From assembly GCA_037178625.1 (NCBI GenBank), contig CM074142.1, forward strand, positions 558,001 through 622,000: a stretch of 64,000 nucleotides of DNA, written 5' to 3'. Below, piece after piece: positions 11,675-20,087 of the stretch (positions are counted from its first letter, which is position 1; each line of letters begins with the position of its first letter). The translations under genes and the position numbers were made by a program. Below the pieces are notes generated by a model. It saw only the letters and a list, made by a program, of their open reading frames with translations. It made no database searches and was not told the DNA's origin. This stretch comes from Skeletonema tropicum. Its lineage: Eukaryota > Bacillariophyta > Thalassiosirophyceae > Thalassiosirales > Thalassiosiraceae.

Positions 11675-13063
11675 TCACAGCTGAGCCTGAACAAAATAAT
11701 TGTTTCCATTCGCATCCGTTTGCATAGTATAGAGGCGTTGGCCTCCTTGAGCAGGGGCAGGATTTGCCGTGCTTGTAGTGAAGGTAGGAGCTATCTGACT
11801 TGGTGGAGGCGGAAGTTGAAGTTGTTGTTGCGATTGGGAGGCAGAAGCAGCTGTTGGCATTGCCATGTAGACGCCTTGTTGTTGTTGAAGTTGAGGTTGA
11901 ACGAAGTATTGCTGCTGTTGAGGTGGACCATTGCTATTAAGGACCTTCTTCTCGTAGGTTTTCTTGTACCAATCTGGGGCCCTTCCACTATCGTAGAACT
12001 TCTTAGCCTTGTCTGCATCAAACTTAGGCCCAGTAGGACAAAAGATGCAATCCTTGTACTGGTGTTTGTGGTTGTCGTGAAACTTGCACTGACTGTAGAA
12101 GGGATTTTTCCCTGTTCCACGGTCATCACCTTTGTCGCCACCTTTACTTCCTCCATTGCGCTGATTACCATTGCGCTTGTCACCGTTGCGATATTTATTC
12201 TTTCGGCGTCTATTCTTCCTTCCATCATCATTCGCATCATCATCGTTCTCATCATCATCCTCTCTCTTTCTTTTCTTCTCTTGATAGTTATCTGAGATTT
12301 TCTTGAATTCTCGATTCCAATAGGGCTGGAGGAGGTCAAAGACATCCGTCCAGTCCATCTCGTTTGCTCCTCCATTAGCGGCATCAAACGGATCCTCTCT
12401 TTGTTCGTCTTTGATGTAGAGCTGGGCATCGTCAGTGAGGCCGTTCCAAACCGCTTTGAGCTTAGCATTATCAGTAGTTGCCGGACCGGTATGAGGGAGC
12501 ATGTCGCAGAGCAACCAAAGAGCAGAGAGGCGGCGCTTGAAATCCTGAGGATCATAGAAAGTACCGCGGTAGTGATGGTTCTTCCATTCGAGACTCATAA
12601 TTCTCGTAGCCAAAGAGTCACCAGGAGAGTCATGCTTACTCCACTGAATAAACACAGACCCGAGAAGACGGATGAAGCCATCCATAGTCTCGGCGTCTGG
12701 GTGGTTTGGATCATACCAGAAGTGTCCATTTGCTCGAGTAGTGTCCCAGATGGTCTTGAGGGTTCCCACGAGAATATCACTTTCGTAGGTTTCGAATACG
12801 GTCTCGGGCGCCCATTGGACTTGGGTACAGAACTTAACGTAGGTCTCGTTTTGTAAGATGAATAGTTCCGCTTGATCGCCTAGAGCCGATTTTGAGCCGA
12901 TTTTGATGAACTTCGACTTCTTCGTGCTGCCATCAGCACGTCGACCCTCAAGTTCTTGTTCTGCGTAGTTGTGTTTGTTGATGAGTTGCTCATGAGAAGA
13001 GGCGGTGATTTGATTCTGTTGGATTTTGATGGCTAGAAGCCAAGCGTTTCTCGAAGTTGACAT
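11675..13063 (-). CDS. gag: Gypsy-1 Gag
   Basis: 462 residues from the ATG at 13063. It forms the retrotransposon particle. N-terminal two thirds are alpha-helical capsid-like (WDTTRANGHFWYD, AVWNGLTDDAQLYIK). Then come a long basic/acidic linker (residues about 260-310, KRKREDDDEN and NRRRKNKYRNG) and a zinc-knuckle-like CKFHDNHKHQYKDCIFC (C-x2-H-x4-H-x4-C-x2-C spacing). The tail is Q/P-rich. It ends at a TGA (11675-11677) that is in the same frame as pol, with the pol frame open immediately after it. Confidence 0.85.
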   Translation of the reverse strand: MSTSRNAWLLAIKIQQNQITASSHEQLINKHNYAEQELEGRRADGSTKKSKFIKIGSKSALGDQAELFILQNETYVKFCTQVQWAPETVFETYESDILVGTLKTIWDTTRANGHFWYDPNHPDAETMDGFIRLLGSVFIQWSKHDSPGDSLATRIMSLEWKNHHYRGTFYDPQDFKRRLSALWLLCDMLPHTGPATTDNAKLKAVWNGLTDDAQLYIKDEQREDPFDAANGGANEMDWTDVFDLLQPYWNREFKKISDNYQEKKRKREDDDENDDDANDDGRKNRRRKNKYRNGDKRNGNQRNGGSKGGDKGDDRGTGKNPFYSQCKFHDNHKHQYKDCIFCPTGPKFDADKAKKFYDSGRAPDWYKKTYEKKVLNSNGPPQQQQYFVQPQLQQQQGVYMAMPTAASASQSQQQLQLPPPPSQIAPTFTTSTANPAPAQGGQRLYTMQTDANGNNYFVQAQL

Positions 13064-13102
13064 GGTAATGGTTAAGACAGTTATATGGGTGTAAATTTAC
13101 AG

Positions 13103-13338
13103 TGTCCCTTCCAACTAAGTATACAGTTGGATTGGATAAGATTGATATATCAATTGATGTAGATAACAAAGATATTATTATGATTAGTTTGACTGAAAGT
13201 AGATGTACGTTCAAGCTGCAACAGAGCAGCCCTTGTTGATAAGCCCTTTGAGAAAGGGCGCCAACTTTTAAATCCGATAAAACAAGAAACGAGAAACATA
13301 GAGTATGAAATAAGATTCGTGTCCAGGTGACTGTGACA
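13103..13338 (-). repeat. 5' LTR of Gypsy-1
   Basis: 236 bp on the minus strand, TGTCACAGTC...TTGGAAGGGACA. The 3' border is inferred because its last ten bases GGAAGGGACA are identical to the last ten bases of the whole element at 8742-8733. A perfect 7-bp hairpin (GCCCTTT/AAAGGGC) sits at 13243-13259, plausibly in the R region. The palindrome TGTAAATTTACA follows the LTR directly instead of a recognisable tRNA primer-binding site. Confidence 0.75.
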
Positions 13339-14963
13339 CAACATCCCTTCGTTTCAGCGCCTCCATATCTCTTGCCGATACAGTCGTCATTTCAACCGTG
13401 GCATCCAAATCCAATGGAGTTACCAACTTTTTCTTGTCAGCAGCACCCGTGTTGTTGTTCCAATTCTCACCCCCACCAGTGAGCCTTCCACCACCACCAC
13501 CACCCGCTCCTCCAATTTCACTATTGGCAGAATCACTCCGGTGCATTGCATTATTCGCTGAATCCTGTCGATTCGCAATCGCCTTACGAGTATTATCAAA
13601 CGCATTCTTAAACCGTCCACCCAATCCCATCATGCGCTGTTGTTTTCCATCGTGACTACTCCCCCCAGCACTCGTGTTGGTATCCGTTGTACTCGTAGCT
13701 ATACTCGCATCATCATTCGTATTACTACTCCCATCATGATCCGAAGACAACGTGGGGGCAAGTAACGCTGCCACTCCCCCCTTGGCAGCCTGAATTCCAA
13801 CACCACCCACGGTAATATTTCCCGAAGCAATACTCTTACTTAGTGCATCATTTCTTCGAATCTTGCCCTCCACACTGCGAAAGAGGGATACTGCCAAATC
13901 ATTCACGACGACGTTCCAATGAAGTGCCATCATTTGCGAATGTGCCATTTCGAGTGGTGGGAATGCAACGATTTGACTTGAGTGGCAGAGGCGTGTTTCA
14001 CTAATGTTGACTCGTTTTTGGATGGATTCTTCGAATGAGTCGAATACGAATAAACGAATGAGGATATTGTGGTTGTTTCCACTGACACCACTATTAATGC
14101 TGCTGCGATTAACACTCGTCATCGTAGCGTCATATCGAGTTGCCCACTCCATCAACGACTTCTCAGCAGCCCATAAATCATTCGTATCACGACAATCTTT
14201 CATATTTAGCACACCAATAATGGCAGCGGTGGTCCGATGCGGTTCCATATCTGACCATGGATCCACTACGGTAGATGTTGTAGCATCAGATGTGTTATTA
14301 TTATGTAATCGATCATACGCCATGCGGCTGCACTCCGGCCTCCCATCGAATATCCGTATACGCTGACAGCCGCTCTGCCAATCATGACTTTTGAGAGGGG
14401 TAGTATTGTACCGCCAGTCTCCCGGACGGGTCAATTGCGAATGAGGGAGGATGACAGTGATTTGAGAAGCTTCATCGGACCACGATACTGTTGCTTCGGA
14501 ATTATTATCGAGAAAATAAGATTCGCTGTCTAAGCGTTGATGACTGAGGCGACCCTGAAGTGCAAATTCCTGTAGAGAGCTGAGCAAGTTGGAATAGGAT
14601 TTGTCGCTGTAAGAAGTTGGGTTGGGGTAGGTCCTGCACCGGCAGCGGCATCTGCAGAGTCGTTATTTTTTGTGTTGTCGCTGCCAGAGGGGATGGCGAG
14701 CGGGACTATGGCCACGGAGTGTATTGCTGAGTCTCGGAAGGAGGGCCTGCCGGGAAGCTGGCTGTGCATCATTGTTCTTTGACTATAGTTTATTCTACTT
14801 GGAAGGCATTAGTAGGAGATTAATAGGGATGATAGGGCGACTTTTCATCATTAGCATGGATCATGTACGATCAAGGGGCAACAGAAAATTGAAAAGAGAC
14901 TATCGAGACAAACAAAATACAACCCCGATGCAAAAACGAAGGGATGACGGAAAAGCGGGGATC

Positions 14964-14990
14964 GGGTGTCCGGACAAGGTCCGGACACCC
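14964..14990. repeat. Perfect 12-bp-arm palindrome with 3-base loop
   Basis: GGGTGTCCGGAC, AAG, GTCCGGACACCC. It is GC-rich in an otherwise mixed 263-bp stretch between the start of the TRAPPC9-like gene (14772) and the hAT target site (15036). It could be a divergent-promoter operator or a terminator-like hairpin; the function is unknown. Confidence 0.85.
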
Positions 14991-15043
14991 GCTTGCCAGC
15001 CGCTTGCCTGTCCATCGCCATCACCACAAATCATCTTCTACAA

Positions 15044-18000
15044 TAGCGTAATGGAATTTCAAAAGGGTGAAATTTCACTACTGCAACTTTCGTGAAATTT
15101 ACAGGGTGAAAGTTGCACCAATTTTGGCCAACAATCTCCAACAATGAAATTTCACAAAAATTCTGGCGCGAACGGATGGTACTGAACCAACACGTAGCAC
15201 AAAAATAACCTAAGACCCTTCATTCCACCAACCACCAAACCCCAAAGAACACCACGCACCATCCAGATGATGAGTTTGTCAACTCAGCGGAGAGTAACTC
15301 TTCACCAAAATGCTGGCGACTAACAATGCAGTATTACTTATTCCTTCGTAGTAATTCAGCTTACATGCGTGTTCCTGCATTGGCATGTACCAGATGATTT
15401 TGGGCGCGGATGGCTCTTATTTTGGGTGCGGGTATGTGCACAAATCAACTTTTTGTTCACTCTGCCGTCTACCACGCTGTCATAGTTTGCCTGGCAATAA
15501 CAACAACAATTCAATAATCTTCAACAATAATGCTTTTGACATGCGCCGCCAACGCCCTTTGTGGCATGAAGAACTCCCCCCTCAACAACCCGGCTGATCA
15601 TCAGTGCATGATGTGTGAAGGACCAATTCATGGTGCCCTTTGCGGTAAACTCTACTGTGAGGAAATTGTGGGCAACCCATCCTACAAAAACCCTGCAGGG
15701 GATCTTAATGATCATGCAAAAACACTTGCCAACTCCCATACCGCTCTCATGTGTCTTCACTGTGTCCAACACAAGCTCACCGCTGCGGCCCCAACTGCCG
15801 ATGCTGCCGTCGCTGCTGTCGATCCACCTGCCGTCGCTGCAGTCGATCCACCCGCAGCACCACCTGCTGCTGTGCCTTTTGCAGCAGCTCCGGATGCCAA
15901 AAAGCAACGAGACTCAACGCTCTATTCCCAATACGAAATCACGCCCCAACCCAATGGCAAGTTACGTATTGTATGCAAGCACTGTCCTAAGTACAACAAG
16001 TTGCTAGCGACATTTAATGCAACAAGAGCTAGAAAACATTCTCTCCACGAATGTGAAGGGTTGACATGCCCTCACACAAGGAGACAAATCGAAGGAGGGG
16101 CTCAAGCGAATAAGAAACAAGCAACGTATCTTGCACTTCAATCCAACCCAAGTGAAACTGTTGCTGCCATGCGTAGTAATCATGGCCCCGTTGCGGTGAT
16201 TGATCTACTATCCAACTCTGGGGACGTTAGTGATGTCACCAAATCCACCTCCACATCCGTTCCCCCTCGCAAGAAAACAAAGCGTGTACCATCTGCACAA
16301 ACTACTATGGAGCACACGTATGGTAAGAGCATGAACCAGGCATCTGCTGACATTGTACTCATGCACGAGGTACGAGCCATTGTCGCTCGTGGCGAGCCAT
16401 TGAGTCGTCTATTGGATCCTTGGGTGCAAGCAAGCCTACACCAACGATACCCTGCCATCTTGAAGTTCATTCCAAGTGATGTTGAAACAATCTATGACAA
16501 GTATGTCATTAAAATTGATAAACAAACGACATCGGAGTTGAAATCATTTATGGCAAAAATTCCCGGACATGTAAATGTTGCGATGGATGGAGTCACTGTC
16601 TTGGGCAAACAAAAGGTACGTGATTTATGTTCTGTACAATAACTTCATTGCTTTCAATTGTCTCACTACTATTTATGTTGCCCTGCTGTATCCTCTTCTG
16701 CCTAGATCGTATACACCGTCGCGAAGAGTGACTTCTCACTCTTCCTCGAATGGAAAGATCTTGGAAGCGATAAGCATGTTACCGAAGCCGAAATAGAGGA
16801 TGCTGTGAGGGTTTGTGAAAACGTCATGAAAGAATACAATGCGAAGATTGTGAGCATTCCTGTTGATAATGCTGCAAGGCATGTTGCGGATCGAGTTGGG
16901 AAGGAACTTGAAGAAAAGTATCCAGGGATGAAGGTCATAGTTACACGCGATCCGGCTCATTGCATCGATTTGCTTATGAAAGACCTAGCCAAGACTTCAG
17001 TTATGCAACTTGTCATAAAGTATGCTAGGAAAGTCAGGGACTTCGTGAAGATTGATCGCATTGATTCTTTCCGACGCAGCGCAGCTCTAGTGGATGAGCT
17101 CGTGTTTTACTCCAAAGTTTTCTGCCCCGTGGAGACACGGATGAACCTTCTACATGACGTTGTTGTGAGCGCTCGCAAGTGTCGTGACTTTCTTCTTGTA
17201 CTTCCTGGCAAGGCGGAGTATCAAAAGTATCGTAGTGAGCGCACTGCAACAAAGCAAGCTGAGTTGGATGAGCTGATGGAGCACTTCAAGAAGGAAAATA
17301 TTTGGAAGATGTTTGATGTTGTTATTGCCTTCACGCTCCCTTTCAAGGAAGCACATTTGGCTTGTTCCCGCAAGGATATGCCACTTAGTGCTTACCCCCT
17401 CTTGGTTCAAGCGCTGCGCAATGATATTAACAAGTGTCTCACTCCCGAGTTTGATGAACTTCTTGGTCAGGGCTCAAGAGCAGAAGTTGCTGGTATGATC
17501 CGTGAACGTTTCAATATGGATGGTGTTGATCCCAGCGGACTGAAGGTTGGTTTACTCGATGAGCATCACTTGATGTGTTTCCTCTGTGACCCAAACTCTC
17601 GTGTGTGGAGGGAGTTGTTCTACCTGCAGACTAACAAGGCTGCGCTCGTAAGGAAGATGATCGAGTGGTATGTGCCTTTGGGTGAAGATGGTTCTGATGA
17701 GATGCGGAGGAGAGTTAAAAAGGATTTTGAGGACTTTGATACTCAAAACAATGACTGGTTTCATTCTTTTGACGTTCCACTTCCATCGCTTCCATCTTTG
17801 GAACAGCTGCAACAGAACAACAAGTCTTTTAGTATCAAAAATGTGGTACAGTATGTGGAATCAACTGGTGCTATTTCTGGTCGCATCACGTGGTTTGAAT
17901 GTTATGCAGGATCATCTGACTTCTATCGATTGGTTGCTAAGCCTCTAATGTCTATGGGAACTGTCGGATCGATGGATTGTGAGCGTAGGGCCAAACCTCT

Positions 18001-18291
18001 GAAGAACAGCATTCTTGTGAAGGATAGGAATAGGATGAAGGATCCAACTGGTGTTGCACTTCTTCGAGGGAAGGAAAACCTCCGTCATATCATGGATGCG
18101 AAGAAGATGCTTGGAAAGAAGCTTGCTGACAGTCTCTCTTAGAGTGATGTGTTGACTGCAGAGTGCAAAGTATTACGACTATCTCAGGATAAGCTAGAGT
18201 GAAATTTAATCCCTTGAAATTTCTGAAATTTCTGAAATTTCAACCTGCAATTTTCAACCCCCTCCAAAAATGGTGAAATTCCATTACGCTA
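15044..18291 (+). mobile_element. hAT DNA transposon, apparently complete
   Basis: 3,248 bp flanked by the exact 8-bp duplication TTCTACAA (15036-15043 and 18292-18299), the hAT hallmark. The terminal inverted repeat is TAGCGTAATGGAATTTCA at both ends (18 bp perfect). Both ends carry many subterminal copies of GAAATTTC-type motifs (15051-15150 on the left, 18199-18245 on the right), the usual transposase-binding arrangement. It contains one two-exon transposase gene with no lesion that I can see. Confidence 0.95.
15530..18142 (+). CDS. hAT transposase (two exons)
   Basis: Exon 1 is 15530-16615 and exon 2 is 16706-18142. The intron 16616-16705 is GTACGT...CCTAG, 90 bp, phase 0, giving about 840 residues. 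It cuts and pastes the flanking element. Seen: an N-terminal Cys/His cluster CMMCEGPIHGALC; an alanine/proline linker; a BED-type zinc finger IVCKHCP..ATRARKHSLHEC; the RNase H-like core with VAMDGVTVLG at the exon junction, then PVDNAARHVAD and TRDPAHCIDLLMKDL (DUF659-like, catalytic-core region); and a C-terminal hATC dimerisation segment FYRLVAKPLMSMGTVGSMDCERR. It ends in TAG. The first in-frame start in the track of translation is 15530 (TTG or upstream alternatives not excluded); ATG codons follow shortly, e.g. at 15567, so the exact start is uncertain by a few codons. The intact frame and TIRs suggest it may be autonomous. Confidence 0.88.
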
Positions 18292-18299
18292 TTCTACAA

Positions 18300-18648
18300 T
18301 CTACAAGACCGAAGATATGAACTCCCCCTGGAATACCTACTTATGATCTTTGACATTACTAAGATAGTGTGTGGGGGTACAATCAACCTACATAGCTAGG
18401 AGTAGTATCTGTCTTTCTTATAGGGGGTATTTAGTGTGATACTCTAGTCTGAGATTTGGAAGATGGGGGTGCTGTTTCGAGCAACAATTATTCAACAGTC
18501 TGTGCACAACAAATGTCGTACGATACCCCTTGCCTTGGTATCCCCCCCTTTTCACTTTTCCGTCATCAGCCAGGGACGGGTGGTAGTCCAACCGCACCTC
18601 TCTCTCTAGAGATGGCAGCTGGTTTGTGCTGGTGGACTATCCTTAGAC
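18300..18648. other. Short spacer without gene
   Basis: Between the hAT target duplication and the Harbinger-like element. It contains only short chance ORFs with no recognisable content. Confidence 0.4.
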
Positions 18649-18651
18649 TTA

Positions 18652-20083
18652 GGCCCGTTCTGTCAAGAGTTTTTTGAGCCTATTTTGGAGCCTATTCTTG
18701 TCCCTATTTTCTCACCTCAAGAATAGGATGGAAAATAGGCTCAAAACCCCCTCAAAATCAGACCCTTTTTGAGGAGGTTTTCGATCCTATTTTCAAACCT
18801 ATTTTCAAACGAAGATCAGGAATATCGGAAACACCACCTCTATCATCCACACTGGTCTAATCTGGCAACGGCACCATGATAGCCGCTGTTAGTAGCTATG
18901 TCCGCTCAGCCACTCCATTAAAAATGATTCGAGTGGTCTAAACCGAACATAATAATGCCATGAGTGGTAGAGCCGCAGGGTTTTACATACAGTTCAATAA
19001 TAATACTCCCTCTGTCCCACAAAAAATGAGCTTTTTGATTTAAAATAGTTAAAATTTGGTCAATTTTCGTCCAAAAAATTGCTATCGCACATCGTTGGAA
19101 AGCTTTTTTCACGCCGGTTACGATTATATGGAGGTTGGAGGTTGTTAAGCAAGTATTTGTAATCATATTGTGACAAAAGGCGTTAAAATATCCTTATATC
19201 TAACCCTATTGTGAAAATGAAGAGGCCTCTCGGATACTTGTGTAGGACCTTACGTAGGAATAAGTACGTCAAATAGCTAGTTTTTTGTGGGACTACGATT
19301 AACTTCAAATAGCTCATTTTTTTTGGGACAGAGGGAGTATAAAATATTAATTACATATATGTTTTAATGACTACCTAAATCCCCCCCTTATTCTTCACCC
19401 CTTTGATACTATTGGCGTTGAAATAACCGAACCTATCGCATATATTATCGAGAGACAAAGTTTTATCGCTCGCCACTATTTAATCCACCGCATAAGCTTA
19501 TTGCTGTGCTGAGTTGTGTATCTAGTAATTTATGCCTTTTTTGTGTGCACATCATAATTAAATGCCTACTTGAGGGGTAGTGATATTGATAGCTGTTCCG
19601 GGAGGACGAATTATCGGTTCGTAATAATATCATTAATATGCCAAGGCGAAGTGGTTTCATTCATTGTCTAACTACCCCTAACGCACTGGTTTGCATCCAC
19701 ATGTTGTGTCGATCTTGATCAAATGGAATGGCGCCTCATTAATTAAATAACTAGGTCATCTACAACGACGCCCTGGTGAGAATATTTTGTCATAAGCCAT
19801 ATCTATTAGCGACGCTATCGATAATACACCGATAATCTTTATGGACGTATTTGAAGGGCCGTCTGTGTAGGATGTCATCGTGCCGACATGGTGGTTTACA
19901 TTGGGTGGCCATTCTCGGAAATCACCGAATCTACGGCGAAACTCGGCGTTCAAAAATAGGACGGGCCATTTCGCCATTCTGTCAACAAAAGCCCTATTTT
20001 GCCGAAAGAAGCGGATAGAAAAGAAAAGAGGGAAGAATAGGCTCCTCCAGAATAGGCTCCAAAAACTCTTGACAGAACGGGCC
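18652..20083. mobile_element. PIF/Harbinger-like non-autonomous element
   Basis: 1,432 bp with long inverted ends: GGCCCGTTCTGTCAAGAG on the left and the reverse complement ending at 20083. The match extends imperfectly for about 50 bp (..GAGCCTATT..GGAGCCTATTCT). The flanking trinucleotide TTA is present on both sides (18649-18651 and 20084-20086), as expected for PIF/Harbinger (TWA). No transposase ORF is present. A Stowaway-like MITE is nested at 19006-19337. The right TTA overlaps the TTAA at the left end of the next element. Confidence 0.8.
19006..19337. mobile_element. Stowaway-like (Tc1/mariner) MITE
   Basis: 332 bp with ends CTCCCTCTGTCCCACAAAA and its complement TTTTGGGACAGAGGGAG, flanked by TA dinucleotides (19004-19005, 19338-19339). 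The end sequence closely resembles the Stowaway consensus CTCCCTCCGTCCC known from plants. It has no ORF and is nested in the Harbinger-like element, so it is the younger insertion. Confidence 0.88.
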
Positions 20084-20087
20084 TTAA

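Larger units (their letters stand above)
8733..13338 (-). mobile_element. Ty3/Gypsy LTR retrotransposon inserted in TRAPPC9-like gene
   Basis: It is flanked by the 5-bp duplication CAACA (8728-8732 and 13339-13343). The ends are TG..CA type on the coding (minus) strand: TGTCACAG at the 5' end and GGAAGGGACA at the 3' end. A 5' LTR lies at 13103-13338, followed by gag, then protease, reverse transcriptase and RNase H. There is no integrase, and the 3' LTR is reduced to its last 10 bases (8733-8742), so an internal deletion removed the rest after insertion. Total length is 4,606 bp. The pol frame runs on through the junction into TRAPPC9 codons. Confidence 0.92.
4893..14772 (-). pseudogene. TRAPPC9: TRAPPC9/Trs120-like TRAPPII subunit gene, split by Gypsy element
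   Basis: Family role: TRAPPC9/Trs120 is a large TRAPPII subunit acting in Rab GTPase activation at the Golgi. N-terminal part (14772 down to 13344): HSVAIVPL, then blocks typical of the Trs120 N-domain ending in ALKRRDV. The text resumes at 8727 with GRREK and LSLLAGSPIDAYERYTRAAE, the hallmark Trs120 segment, then LWYASALEG. The C-terminal 932-residue ORF (7691-4893) has beta-rich segments such as ERTIMIEFKNRLAVPLEVPS typical of Trs120 Ig-like repeats. Lesions seen: a Gypsy insertion at 8733-13338; a -1 type frameshift near 8014-8022 (frame moves from ..LLALV to ..CLKGTKTTQWGS); an in-frame TAG at 7719-7721 (..SDKPVA, stop, EATELL..). The first 80 codons (14772-14530) and the next ORF (from about 14620) overlap in different frames, which may be a small intron or another frameshift. 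Without these the protein would be about 1,660 residues. The long intact C-terminal ORF suggests recent inactivation or a haplotype-specific lesion. Confidence 0.85.

Noticed and set aside
11720..12295. 191-codon ORF on the plus strand and a 254-codon minus frame in the same place
   Set aside because: They are shadows of the Gypsy-1 gag low-complexity region; no independent domain content.
8733..13338. Gypsy-1 as a DNA transposon because of TGTC..GACA inverted ends
   Set aside because: Short inverted ends are normal for LTRs, and gag/pol content plus a 5-bp duplication and a 236-bp 5' LTR identify a retrotransposon.
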